Assembly: GCA_016748015.1 (NCBI GenBank)
Contig: JAAOMT010000085.1
Span: 62,001 to 126,000 of the forward strand
DNA: 64,000 nucleotides
Source of the DNA: Geosiphon pyriformis
Taxonomy: Eukaryota > Glomeromycota > Glomeromycetes > Archaeosporales > Geosiphonaceae
Direction: 5' to 3'
The translations under genes were made by a program, and so were the position numbers. Below the pieces are notes generated by a model, which was not told the origin of the DNA, did no database searches, and saw only the letters and a list, made by a program, of their open reading frames with translations. This document shows positions 34,096-46,900 of the stretch, in pieces (within the stretch, counting starts at the first letter, position 1; every line of letters starts with the position of its first letter).

Positions 34096-37000
34096 CTACA
34101 CATCTATAACTACCCACACACTGCCATCCAGACCAGAAAAGAAACAATAAGGCTTCTGACGACCAAAGCTAATAGCAAAGAAATTGGCCAAACCAAGCAA
34201 TCTCACAACACCGTCAGACAAAACCGAAGACACACCACAAGGGAGCCCAGAAACAACACCAACGTCACAAACCAGACCAGCCTTCTCCATCACCATCTGG
34301 TGGCTGGCTCTAGCCAACCATACTTTAGCACAATGTAATCCAACAACGAACCTGACATAATCAACAATTCGAGCAGTGGCCACCTTTCTATCCTCAAAAA
34401 CATCACAAGCCTCCTCATACCACTCCTCTAGCACAAACTCTTTGTACACCAAAGTGTACAGCCCAACATCAATGGAACATTGAGACAAAACCTGCAACAC
34501 AGCAGAAGCAGGAGAACCACCAGCCAGAGCTAACCAACAGGCAGAAGCCTCCGCCAAAATCTCACCATAAATGCCAGACTCATGAACACAAGTAAAAATA
34601 TGGTCAAAGAATTCCACCTCATTGCAAAACAAACACAACACACTAGGGTAGCACTTATCATACAACCTCTTCCTTACCACCACTGGCAACCTCTTGTGCA
34701 CAGCCTTCATAACATAAGTGCAAAGCATTGAGGATGCACGGCTAGTGAACCCAGCAAGCATATGAAAATCAGGATGCCACACCTTCGCCGTGACAACCCA
34801 GTCTATGCAACCAATCATCACATCTGGAACTACATTACAACCAGGCCCAGCTTCCCAACAAGCATAACAAATTGATCGAAAATTATTCCTGACAAAATGA
34901 CAGGCATTACCAGAAACAGCAATACCCTCAGCAACCAAAAAATGTTCACACACATTGGCACAAAAAAAAAAGGAGACCCAAAGGCAGCCCCAGCAGCTAA
35001 GTCAGCTCTCACATTACCAGGAATCCCAGAGTGTCCTTTCACCTTAACCCAACTCACGCTGAGATCCTTATCCCTGACCAAATTGAAAATATGACACCTT
35101 TCCAGCCAGCATTGATTACGGAAATCAGGGGCAACCAAAAACATCTCAGACACACATGCGTCAATGGCAGTCTGGCTGTCAAGATGTAACACCACAGTAC
35201 TTGAAGAAGGAACACACTCCAAAGCCAAAGCAACAGCCTGTAACTCGGCCATAGTAGATGACAAAAGACCACGAACAGTGACACCAATGCTCTTATCCAA
35301 GACCAGAAAGTATGCAGCAGCACCACAGGTGACCTCAGCAGAGCCTGCATTCCTCAAAGACCCATCCGTGAAAACTTCAAAAAAGCCTGACCAAATGTCA
35401 TGCAATCCATCTTTAACTGCAGAAAATTCCCCAGACCCCAAAATGTCCAAACCAAGCTTTTTCGCAGAGCCAACAGAACCAGAAAATAAGTAACCCTGAC
35501 CTTTCAAAAACTCAGAAGAAACCATAAACCAGTGAGGCACAGGGCCACGCGGATCCAACCTTTTCCAACGACAAAAAGTTTTCCAATCCAACAAAACATC
35601 TTTTTTATCAAAAAGCCGATCACCAAAAGTGACACCAAAACGTTTAAGAGATTTGACCGAATCAAAATACAGAGACTTTCCAAGAACAGAGGACAACGGG
35701 AACCAACCAGGACAATGAAATGCAGTGGGGAGGTTGTTCACCAAAGTAAACTCATTGCCCAGAAAGATTTTTACCATCCCAGCCAAAAAATTGTTCACCG
35801 GACTAACACGCAACCTGACTGGAAACTGCAAAGGATCCAAAGGAGCCCAACCAAGAACCTGTAGGTCCAAAAACCTATGTCTAAACAAACGCCCAAGAAT
35901 GCCAAAGGCATTAGAGAACGCCATCAAAGCAGCAATCTTCCCTTCTAACTGCACCTGCTCAAAAGGCTTTAGGCCATACAATGAGGGATGATGCAAAGCA
36001 GCATCAGAAAAATCACGGGAGAGACAAGCCTTAAACCTAAGACCCTTTCTAACTAAGGCATCCCACTTGTGACAAACATTAGACGAGACAAAACTGAACT
36101 GAGTACGATAGCTAACAATAGACTGCAAAACAGCTGACACCAGATAGGAGAATTGTTTGTCTGTAATAGCCTTCCTAAGCACAACATTGACGAAGAAACG
36201 TACATCCGCATGAGCCTTGGCAACACTCGGCTTGGAGAGCTCTTCAGTTGACAAAAAAATACCCAGATACCGATGTGCTTTCCCTTTCTTGGCAATAGAA
36301 ATTGGCTAACCACAAATGTTCAGCGAAGCAACTTTAATGCCCTGATTGATGGGAATAGCTACCGTCTTCTCACTATTGATAGAAATATCATTGATCACAA
36401 AAAATTCACTGGCAATGTTCAGAGCATATTGAGTAGAAGCCTGACAATTTCCAATCCAGATCGTATCATTGACAAATGCACCAGCCAAAAAATATGATGT
36501 CAAACTACCACTGCCCTCAATCCTGCCAGATTTTGAAACAAACTTAGTATCAATCTGGTACCCACACAATTGTTCGTGCCTTTTAATCTCACACAAAAGC
36601 GGATCGTAAAAAATTTTTCAAAGAAGTGGCGAAAAGACCTCACCCTGGTCTAGCCCATCATGCACCTTATAACCACCAGACAAACCAAAGTCAGTCATTA
36701 CCCTATTAACTCTATCCTCATAAATACCACCAAAAAACCTTATGAACCTCTCACACATCTTGACACACCACAAACTAGCTCTTAAATGATGCCACCCAAC
36801 TGAATCGTAAGCTTTCTGCATATCTTGCAAGACCAACCATAACTTCCTATCCTTCTCAATGGCATCCTCAATTACCGAACCGACAGCAAACACCAGAGAT
36901 TGTGTTGACGTACCCTTCAGCACCGAAAAGTTGTCACCCTGAAGAACATTGAACTTGCTACAAGCCATTGAAATATGGTCAGACAGAATCTTGAAAAGAA

Positions 37001-38780
37001 TCTTCCTGGCAGTCTCAATCAAAACAATAGGCCGAGTGTTCATAAGAACTCCATCCCAGTCATAAGGCTTAGGAATCATTGACACCCAAGCCTTCTTCCA
37101 CAAAACAGGCACCATACCATCAGACAAACATTTATTAAACAGCACCAACAGGCACCCCAAAACCACTTCACCACCATGTTTCCATAACTTATTAGGAACA
37201 CCAGACAAATCAGCAGCCTTGCCATTAGGAAAACCACCAACAACAGAAAGTAACTCACCCATACTGATTGCACTCATAACACCTGAAAAAGCATTATTCC
37301 GAACATAGTCCAAAGGCGTGTACTGACAAGCCCAAAGACCAGAAAGCACTGACTGCACGGAGCATTTTCTCGTCCACCCCTCCATTATTCTATCCACACT
37401 GGACTTCACCTCTTCAGGCAACAAAACCAGATCATCATCAACTATCAAGTGATCCAACACAACCTTACGAAAAGGCTTTTCCAACACACTCCTGATCATA
37501 CTACTCTTATCCGAACAGAAATTATCCATGCACTTCTCAATCACCTTCCTAACCAAAGCTTCCTCAGCCAATCTTGACTCAAACATCTTTGACCTCCTGT
37601 AATCTCTACGAACCAATGACAAATGTCTAACAACAACATCAGATTTAACACCCGAGCCAACCAAGTCCTTGAAAGCACGAGCCTTCGCATCATCCAGAGT
37701 CGACCATTTACTCACAAGACAGTCAGCACCCAGCAAGTCACCAGAGCAAAATTTCTTGACAATCTTGGCCACCAACAATTCCAGACCAAAAAACCTAGAA
37801 GAATGTTTGTTTCTCGAACACTTGAATTCACTAAACCAATGCCTCGAAAATGTCACATCAGCAGAATCCACCACAGCTCCCACCAAAACTGCCCACATAG
37901 CATCCACATCACCACATATTTCGGCATCAGAGAACACCTCACCCAAAGACAAAAGTTTAGCTGATGAGAGATCCTTAAACTTAGCCCATCCAACACAGTC
38001 AGCATTCTTGATTTTGAACTTCCAACGATTTTTATTCGCCTGCTTGCGCAAACTGTTCAATTGTATATCTAGAAGCCCACCCAAACCAACTGAAACTACA
38101 ACAGCCTTGTTATCGGTGTCAAAGAAATCTGAAACAGAGACAACTTGATGGCCAGCAACAGCAGTAGACAAATTACTACCAACAAAAATGTAATCAAGTG
38201 TTTTCCCAACCCCTCTCGAATTGCTCCATGTATAAGAATTAGCCAAATGATGACCAACAAATAAATTGACCAAACCTAAACTCAAACAAAACTTGAAACT
38301 AGCACTTTTATCAGATCCATTCTCATTAAGGTCCCCACCCAAGATAACAAAATTGCTGGAGTTGACCACCTTTGCAATGAGGGTGTTAACTTCAGAAGCC
38401 TGACCAAATCTAGCCCCAGAGGAGGCACCAGCATACAACTCTAAAACAGTAACTGAGAGCTTGCTCTTAAAAAGAAGCCGAACAGAAATAATCCGACCAG
38501 GAATCTCCTCCATCTTAGATACATAACGGGCCAAAGAAGTGTTCATAACAATTGCAACCCCAGCCCTCATGAAACCCTTATCCAAGCCAGAAAAAAATAT
38601 TCGCACTCCATCAAATTTATCCTTTATCCACGGCCCAGAAGAGGATCTCAACTTAGTCTCAGTGACAAAAAAAACCATATTTCCCGAGCTCACATGCCAA
38701 CGAACAACATCCGCTTATTTCGCAGGAACATTGATACCCCGAACATTGCATGTAGCAAATTTCCAAACCAAACTACTCAT
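34096..38780 (-). pseudogene. LINE D ORF2: endonuclease, RT, RNase H, finger
   Basis: About 1,560 codons from ATG 38780. Endonuclease: ATCNVRGIN, TETKL, ILGGDLNENG, LDYIFVGS, DTDNKAVV. RT: DMQKAYDSVGW (motif A), GLDQGEVFSPLL (motif B), FVNDT at 36462-36476 (motif C, first Asp changed to Asn). RNase H: FTDGSLRN, AELQAVALALE, DSQTAIDA, KGHSGIPGNVRAD. Finger: CLFCNEVEFFDHIFTC. It is disabled by TAA at codon 22 (Gln in relatives), TGA at codon 721 (36618-36620, Trp position), TAG at codon 825 (36306-36308), and a frameshift in a run of ten A (34962-34971). Its start overlaps the ORF1 stop as ATGA. Long plus-strand ORFs here are shadows. Confidence 0.92.
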
Positions 38781-40738
38781 TGAGATGGAGGAGAAGCCAA
38801 CGAACCCGATCCAGAACACAGATGATCCAATCTATCCAAGACCGAGTGAACTGAAGCCTCAAGAGCCATCATATTCGACTTCAAACCACCAATCTTGGCA
38901 GTCAAAACCTTAGAACTGCTCGGACTGAAATCAACAACCGACCCACCAACATTGGGAGAAGAAGAGGCAGACGACAACAACGTGCTATCCAAATTCAAAT
39001 CTGAGTCTATATCTGAAACAACGGCAGTTGGAGACACCAAAAGAAAAGCCGAGGGAGAAGGCGCCAATGGCATCAAGTCAACGAAACTTAATTTCTTCAA
39101 AATGAGTGAGACTTGGTCTGCGAGAATTTCCATGGAGCGTTCCAGCACAGCTAAGCAACCACTTAAATCAGCGACACCAGATGAGGAGGAATCCATTGAG
39201 AAAGCCTTCGAACCAGAGACCAAACTGACACCAGGAGCACTCGAAGAGACAACACAAAAGGGAAAACGGCCTGCCACTTGGGCCCACGTCTTTCCACCAA
39301 AAAAAACTGGACGAGCAACAGGGACCAACTTTCTCTTATATATCCCAGCTAGACAAACCCGATCTTGCTCAGAAACCACCCTCCTTCCTCGAACACCAGA
39401 ATACTCACCCAAGGAACAGTTGACCGAAACATGACTGAATTGTTTACAACGAACACAACTGGCCAAAGAAAGACCAGCCCAACGCAAACTCACATTTCTG
39501 AAAACTGGAATGGTATCAATAGCAGCCAACTTGGATGTCTCATCACCAAAACAAATTACAGCACATCTATTACAAACATATAAACTAGGGTTACAGCCGA
39601 TATAACAAGTCTTCCCACCATATGATTCCAACAAACTGGAGAAATCATGAGCATTGGTGCCAACTGGAAGAGTATAGAGCAAAGCCTGATGCTGATCACT
39701 CGATACCCATGTTTGTTTATCAATATTTGCCTTTGCCACGCGGACAGAATCTTTTCCCATGAGCACAGACCATCTAGCTGTGACCAAATCAGCCATCTTA
39801 GATGATTCATATTCTACCAGGGCCTTTTGCCAAAGACCAATAAGCTGTACTTTAATTGAAACAATCTTGCCAAACTTGGAGAACACTGCCTCAATTGCCA
39901 ATTTGAGAAGATCTACTGGGATTTCCTTGACGATCACCTCCTGATCTAAATGGCTGTTTACTTTTCTTAGATCATCATTTACCAATATTTTTTCACAGAT
40001 TGCCATTTCCCTTGCCTTAAACAAACTTTTTTCAGATGTAAATGATGACCTTATTATTCCAGGAAATTTTGAGGGAGTCGAAGCCCCCCCAAAACCATCA
40101 ACCTGATAAAAAATTTTTTTCACACAAACTAACTTATCCTTAATAGTTTTGCCAGGAATGGCAGATAGCTCAATATTCAATGCAAACAATTTTGATGAAA
40201 TAAAACTCCGTTTCTCCAGAGCACATGACCTGACTGGAGGAAGGCAATTGGATCCACAAAACTTAGGACTCGGAAGAGGCAGAGTGTCTTCACCAACACT
40301 TAGCACGTCGAAAGAAAGAGATGGTGGCTTACTGTTCAGAACATAGGTGTGAGTACGTGTCTTCCTTGGCGTGGCATTATTCATGTCATCATCCAAACTT
40401 GAAACATCCAACTTTGCATAGCTAGTTTCCTCAGCAACAATGTTTTCTAAGTTATCCAAGTCCGAGACATCACTTACGCTGTCCACTTCACTGTTGACCT
40501 CGCTAGCCCATGATCGCCCAATATTAGGTCCGTCACCACTTTTATCCATAATGTTTAAGACACCAGCAGATGACCCCACCAAACCGTCAACTGCCACAGA
40601 TTTCTTCGGCTTCTTATAGGACGCACCGCGAGATTGAGGACCAACCGAACGCTTATTTTTGACACCAGACTGGGTCCCCAACCCAGTCGAAACAGACCCA
40701 GAACCACCAGCAGCAAAGCCCACCGGTTCCATAGCCAC
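38777..40738 (-). CDS. LINE D ORF1: intact RNA-binding protein, two RRM-like folds and CCHC
   Basis: Uninterrupted 653 codons. Residues 27-47 are basic (KKPKK) and may direct nuclear entry. Residues 80-120 are acidic and serine-rich. An RRM-like fold at 267-337 has the strand VIVKEIPV and the RNP1-like KALVEYESS. A second at 351-420 has LLYTLPVGTNAHDF and GGKTCYIG. A C-x2-C-x4-H-x4-C knuckle at 428-441 is CVRCKQFSHVSVNC. The C-terminal third is Ser/Pro-rich, with a Leu-rich segment near 525-550. RRM plus CCHC is the type I ORF1p plan known from non-LTR elements, which bind their own RNA. A second ATG lies two codons downstream. The stop TGA lies within ATGA at 38777-38780. Confidence 0.9.
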   Translation of the reverse strand: MAMEPVGFAAGGSGSVSTGLGTQSGVKNKRSVGPQSRGASYKKPKKSVAVDGLVGSSAGVLNIMDKSGDGPNIGRSWASEVNSEVDSVSDVSDLDNLENIVAEETSYAKLDVSSLDDDMNNATPRKTRTHTYVLNSKPPSLSFDVLSVGEDTLPLPSPKFCGSNCLPPVRSCALEKRSFISSKLFALNIELSAIPGKTIKDKLVCVKKIFYQVDGFGGASTPSKFPGIIRSSFTSEKSLFKAREMAICEKILVNDDLRKVNSHLDQEVIVKEIPVDLLKLAIEAVFSKFGKIVSIKVQLIGLWQKALVEYESSKMADLVTARWSVLMGKDSVRVAKANIDKQTWVSSDQHQALLYTLPVGTNAHDFSSLLESYGGKTCYIGCNPSLYVCNRCAVICFGDETSKLAAIDTIPVFRNVSLRWAGLSLASCVRCKQFSHVSVNCSLGEYSGVRGRRVVSEQDRVCLAGIYKRKLVPVARPVFFGGKTWAQVAGRFPFCVVSSSAPGVSLVSGSKAFSMDSSSSGVADLSGCLAVLERSMEILADQVSLILKKLSFVDLMPLAPSPSAFLLVSPTAVVSDIDSDLNLDSTLLSSASSSPNVGGSVVDFSPSSSKVLTAKIGGLKSNMMALEASVHSVLDRLDHLCSGSGSLASPPSQ

Positions 40739-40858
40739 AAAAAGGGGAATGTCTGAAGAAATAACTGGAGAAAGGTGAAGGAGAAAGAGAAAAGGAAGGC
40801 TATTTTAGTGACGACTCAAAGCTCTCATTGTAACCAGGAGATCAACGAAAGAAAGAGT

Positions 40859-41994
40859 TAAGTTTTCTTTTTAATAATATTTAAAAAACTATTATTAATT
40901 ATTAAAGATTTTTTTAAATAAATATTTTTTATTTTAATATTTAATATTATTTAATTTTTTTATAATTTTATTAATTTAAAAATAGTTTTTAAAAACAATA
41001 TTAAACTTTTTATATAAAAATTATATATTAAATTAAAATTTTTTATGATTTTTGTTTTTGCTTTGTTTATTATTTTTTATATTATTTTTTGAATATTTTT
41101 AATATTAAATTAAAATTTGTTAATTTATAATAATATATTATTATATATTTTAAATTTACTTAAGTTTTTAATATTGTTTTTGTTTGTTAATTAATTTTAA
41201 TAAAAAATAATATTTAAATTCTTTTTTTGTTTAATTAAAAAAAATTATTATATTTTATACTATGTTTAAGACCAAATTAATTAATTTTTTTAATTATGGT
41301 ATTTTTAAAATTTAAAATTTGGTTTTTTAAATTAATATTAAATTTGTTTAAAATTTAAATATTAGCAATATAACAAAAATTAATAGTATAAACATAAAAA
41401 AAATAATTAATAAAAAAGACCAGTTTTTGTCTTAACAATAAAAATAATCTTAATTTTAAAAACATTAATATAATTTTTAAAATACCAAAGATAATAACAA
41501 AATAAATTTTTAAGAAGTTTTTTGACAAAATTAATTTTTTTAATAATAATAATAATATTTTGAATGGAGGTTTTTTTTTTATAAAATTTTTAATTAATAT
41601 TTTAATACATAAGTCTTTTACTTTAAAATTTTTTTAATAATTAGTAAAAAATTGATACAAAAAAATTAAAAATTATTAAAAATCTGTTTTTTAATATAAT
41701 AATTTTGAAAAAAATCTCTATTTTCTTAAAATTTGGTAAAATAATTTAGATATTTTTCACTTTTAAAAAAAAATAATAAGTATAACAAAATTAGTTAATA
41801 ATTAAAATATTGTAATAAACACTAATTTTAAAAAACCAGCAAATAATTAAACAAATTAGACAGTAATAATCAAAAAAAAATTTGTAAAAATATTAATAAA
41901 AACTATATAAACTGTATTAGTTGATTTTAGTATTATTAGATTGATTAAAATATAATTAATAAAATTATGTTAAAAAACATTATAAAAAACTTCT
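40859..41994. other. A/T desert between LINE D and LINE E
   Basis: No gene. About 40980-41340 resembles 1500-1900, including an A/T palindrome at about 41270-41335. It may be an old repeat shared by both places or the decayed 5' region of a LINE. Confidence 0.5.
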
Positions 41995-42009
41995 TTCTTT
42001 TCTTTGTCC

Positions 42010-43912
42010 AAAATTCTCAAAAAAAAGCCTAAAGTTTTTGAAAGAAATTTTTTTACAATTCAGTATAATAAATTTAAACTATTTGTTCTTGACTATAAAG
42101 CCATTATTGGTTATAGTATTACTGTTATAAAAAAAACTCTCAAAGTTTCTGGCTCTAGTGCTGATTTCAAATCTGTTTTATTAAGAAAAAAAAAGGAGTG
42201 GCACTTTGAATGATAGTATTGACAATAGTGAAAGTTTGGTCAAGAAAGTTATTAGTTATTCATGGAGTTCAGAAACTGGTGACACTACTAAGTCAGAAAG
42301 CATTGACATAGAAGAAATGTGTCTGGTTGAGAAAACTAGTTTTGACTATGGTAAAGGAAGTGCTATTGCTGTTGGAAAGTCTAATCTAATACCTAAAGAC
42401 TCACGAGTAAAGACTATAAAAGTGTTGGAAAAGTTATTAGGGAAAATTGCATTTTTAAGTAATAAAAATGATAATGTTCTAGTGGATTTCCCTTTAACAC
42501 TTCCACCCTCTGTCAAAAATCTGGTTAATGTTTTGGTTAGGAAGTTTTTTGCTTTGAATATTAGTTTGGACAATGTTATTAGGAAGTCATCTCAAAAAAA
42601 GCTAAAAATGGTCTGAAATTTGTTTTCAAAAGTCAATGGTTTTGGGGGGGCCTCTATCTTTTCAAAATTTGCTGAAATTATTAGGATGACATTTACTTCC
42701 AAATCCAGCTTAATGCAGACTACTGAGAAGACAAAAAGTGTGAAGATCTTGGTAAATACTGATCTCAAGAAATCTGCAGTGTGCTCAAATCAGGCTGTGA
42801 TTGTAAAAAAAATTCCAATTGGAACATCAACTAATGTTGTATATGCTGCTATGTCTGAATATGATTTGGTGGTGTTGATCAAAATACAGTTGGTTGAACT
42901 ATGATAAAAAGCAGTAGTCAAATTTGATAAGACTGAGCAGACTGATTTGGTTATAGCTTGTTGGTCTATCTTGATTAAAAAAGATACAATACATATGATC
43001 AGAGCTGATTAAGACAAAAAATTATAAAATACTAGGAATTTTCATAGAGCATTGCTCTATACTCTGCTAATAAGAACAAATACTCATGATATTTGGGATT
43101 TTGTTGGTTTTATAGATGAGAAAACATGTGCAATTAATCATCATCCAAGTATATATGTTCAAGTTAGATGTTTCATTGTTTGTTTTGACTTGGCTGAGAC
43201 TTTGGATGCTGTTATGCAAACCACACCAGTAGTGAGGAATGCTTATCTTTGCTGGTTTTGTCTTGTTTCTGCTGTGTGTGCCAAGTATAAGAAATCTGGT
43301 TATACATTTTTGGACTGTGTTTTTGGTAGAAAATTTTTTTTTGGTGGCTTGTCTTGCAAAGTTTTTTCGGATGTTAATAAAAGCAGACTGGCTGCCATTT
43401 ATGCCAAATATTCAGTTCTGGTAGCTCATCTTGTTTCTTTTGGTAGTACTTCTTGAACACAGATAGCTGGTGGGTTATCTTTCCTATTTCTTCTTTTAAA
43501 CAATGGTTCAGTCAATTTTGGTTCTTCTTCAAAGAAAAAACCTACTCCACTGGTGTTTGTAGAAATAAATGACAAGTTTGCTGCTCTTGAATACAGTCTC
43601 ACCAACCTCATAGAGCAAGTTAATAAGCTGGCTAAAAATTTGGATGTATTCAGGCCAATGGTTTTCCAGCTTAGCTCTAAATGTTAACTGTTGATGACCT
43701 CTTTATTATAGAATCAAGAAGTAGATATAGTAATAAGTAAGGATTCAAGTGTGGTCACTAGTGGTAAAGCTATCATGAGAATAGTGAGTTTTGACTCATC
43801 AGTGGTCTTAAAACTGAAAGATACTTTGAACAATTTAATTAAAACAGTAATGGACTTTTTGGCTAAAATAGAGAATGCTGATATGGATTCTGGCAATCAT
43901 TTCTCTCAATGA
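42010..43912 (+). pseudogene. LINE E ORF1
   Basis: Conserved 5' coding-like text (FTIQYNKFK, then LDYKAIIGYSIT) at 42050-42130. First RRM-like region at 42790-42990, second with EKTCAI at 43040-43260. The knuckle is damaged: CAKYKKSGYTFLDC has Tyr for the second Cys and Tyr for His. A leucine-rich helix lies at 43560-43650. Ends SQ-stop, with TGA inside ATGA at 43909-43912. Several stops are at Trp or Gln positions. Confidence 0.78.
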
Positions 43913-46900
43913 CTGCTCTTATTTGAAAAATAGCTATGTATAATATCAAAGGCATAAATAATGCTGCTAAACAAGCAGACATTATTCAATGGCACAAAGA
44001 TATGAATAATTTGATTTCAATTTTTACAGAGACAAAGCTGAAAGGAAAGATTCATCTGTGGATTACTAATAAGTATGATAGTGTTTGGGTTTTTACTTCT
44101 GGTTTGAATTCTGGTTACATGAACTCTGAGATCACAGTTGTCATAGAAGCATCTTTGGCTAGACATGTGTGTAAAATTTCTGAAGTGCCTGGTTAGCTCC
44201 TTTTTGTCAGGTTACTTTTCAAAAATAAACTTTTTGTTTCAATTTTGGGGCTCTATGCTAGTGTTTTTTCTACAGTTCAGTTTGCTCAAGCTAGTAATAT
44301 CAATTCTCTAATTGCAAAGACTGTAAATGAATTCTCTTTTGTTATTTTGGGTAGCAATTTTAATAAAGATAATTTCCACAGATGTGCTAATTTTAAGAAG
44401 TGCTTCAATTTAGGTTTGGTTAATTCCTTAGGTAGAAGCTCATTTGTAAAGATGCCAACATAAGCCAATTTTAGGAATGTTGCAAAAATAATTGACTATA
44501 TATTCATTTCTTCTAACTTGATTAATACATTAGTGAATTATGACATATTTTCAATTAAAAAATATTTTGATACTAATTACCAAGCTGTCTTTATTTCTGT
44601 AAGGCTAAGTGGTTTGTTGGATATGTATTTGAATCTTTTATGTAAGCAGACAAATATGAATCATTAAAAGTTTGATGTTAAAAATATGAATGAGATGAAA
44701 TAGAGTGAATTTAAAAATGCTATAGCAGCAAATATAGTAATGTTTTTTGACAACTTTACTACATCCAGGCAATTCTCTAATTTGGATGCAATATGAGAAG
44801 TTGTTTACAAGGTTGTTACTTTTTTGGCTAATGAGACATTCAAAAAAAGTGGTTTAAGAGTTTTAATAATGTCTTTACCAAAAAAATTTCTAGGTTTTAC
44901 AAGTTAGAAATTTTGGTGTCTAAATTGGTAAAGGCTTCTTGTTTGGTTTCTAGTAAGAAATTTACATTGTTAATAAATACATGGAATGTGCTTAACACAG
45001 CTAGTGCATTGGCTGTGAATTCTTTTTTTCTGTCAAAATCTAGTTTTAACATTATTCAGTTGGTTTTGGTCAGAACAAGAAAGTTTTATTGTTTTTCCAA
45101 GTTGCTGAAATTCAGGCATGCTGAAAAATCTCACATCAAATTAGCTATCATTAAAAGAATAGAAAGTTTTGAATTAGACAGGAGTCATACTATTAGGAGT
45201 GTGTTGAAACATTCTTTTCACAAAGTGGTGCTGAATTATCTAATGGTGGAAAATGAATTGGTTTTGAAGCCCAAGTTGGTTAAATCTAAGATAAATGAAA
45301 TCATAGAAAGTTGGACCAGGAAGCATGAAGTAATCTCTAATATTTCTGATGATTGGTTTTGTCAATATTAGCCTTAAAGTCGTGTTTTCAATGGTGCTTT
45401 TTTTGATGTGATATGTTTGATTGGTTTTAATGAAATTTTTGGTGTAATCTCAAGTCTGCCTAATGAAAAAGCAGCTGGTCCATCTGGCATCTTAAATAAA
45501 TTGTGAAAACACTGTGACAATCAGGTTTTGGATATGTTTTTGGTGCTTTTGAATTTGTGCTTGGTTTGTAAATCAGTACTTGAATCTTGAAAAAGAGCTT
45601 GGGTTTTAATGATTTTCAAGCCATATAAGTAAAAAGGTGTTTTTATAAATACCTAGCTTATTGCTTTAATTAAAACAGCTTGCAAAATTCTTTCCAAAAT
45701 TCTTTCAGACAGGATTTTTTCTGTTTGTTGTGTTTTTGGAGTTCTTTAGAGAAATAATTTTTCTGTTTTAAAAAATATGACAATACAGTCTTCCATTTTT
45801 GCCATTAGTTCTGTGGTTAAGGATGCCTTAGAGAAAAACCAGGAACTGTGGCTTGTTTTGCAAGATATACATAAGACTTATAACTCTGTTGGGTGAAAAC
45901 ATCTTAGGAAAAGTTTGGTTAAGATCAAAATGTGCAGCAGGTTCATTAAATCTTTTGGTAGCATTCACAATAGTCATGTTAACAGAGTGATAACAAATTT
46001 TGGTTTGACTGATAAGTATTGAATTCATGATGGGTTGGATCAAGGAGAAGTTTTTTACCCCTTTTTTGGTACATATTCTATAATCTACTCTTATGTGAAG
46101 TCAAGAGACAGAAAAGCATGTGTGATTACAGATTGAACTCTTATTTTATTGCTAAAACTGGCCAGGTAGAATCTCAGACTGGGTTAACATTCTTTCTTAC
46201 TGTTGATGCTTTTGTTAATAATATAATATGAGTTGGTAGTAGCCAAACTGTCACACAACACATCCTTAATGTTGCTAGTAAATTTTTTCAGTTCAATAAC
46301 ATTTCAATTAATAATGACAAGATTGTAGCCATTCTTATTAATTGCAAGATAGCAAACTCATCTTTGACTATTGGCTTGCCTATTTCTATTACTAAAAAAA
46401 AGAAATCTTATTGCTATTTGGGCATTTTTTTATCTTTTAAGGGTTTATTAAAGCCCAGTTTAGCTAAAACTCATTTGAATGTCTGGTTTTTTACCAATTT
46501 AGTTTTAAGAAAGGCAATTTCCAATAAGCAGTTTGTATATTTGGTGTCTGCAGTTCTTTATTCTATTGTTAGCTATAGAACTTAATTCAGTTACATTTCT
46601 ATTGGCACGTGTAATAAATGAGACACTCTAATTTGCAAGGGTTTAAAGTCTAAATCTGGTTTGTTACTCAATTTCTCCAATAATACTATGCATTACTCTT
46701 CTTTATATGGTCTCTAAATGTTTGAACAAATTCAGGCTGAAAGTAAATTGGCTGTTGTTGTTTCTTTTGTAAACTTTGTTGGGATTTTGGGTCAGCTGTT
46801 TTTTCACAGATTCTATAACCTGCAGATTCTTAGCTGGTGTTTGCTCTACTCTTTGCAGTTTCTAGTTTATATCAATGTCAATCCTTTGAATAATTTTTTG

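Larger units (their letters stand above)
33964..40858 (-). mobile_element. LINE D: youngest full-length LINE in the window
   Basis: About 6.9 kb from a pyrimidine-rich 5' leader (40739-40858 in sense), through intact ORF1 and nearly intact ORF2, to a 3' UTR (conserved block at 34054-34072) and A tail (T run at 33961-33968). CpG is common and codon use is unbiased, in contrast with the other copies. Only three in-frame stops and one homopolymer frameshift disable ORF2. I could not find a convincing target-site duplication. Confidence 0.92.

Noticed and set aside
38895-39434. Plus-strand 179-codon ORF opposite LINE D ORF1
   Set aside because: It is the antisense shadow of a real, domain-containing ORF and has no motif of its own. 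The same applies to the other long plus-strand ORFs between 34897 and 40346.
33946-40880. Target-site duplication for LINE D
   Set aside because: Both flanks have TTAATAAT/TAATATT-like text, but no exact repeat long enough to trust in such A/T-rich DNA.
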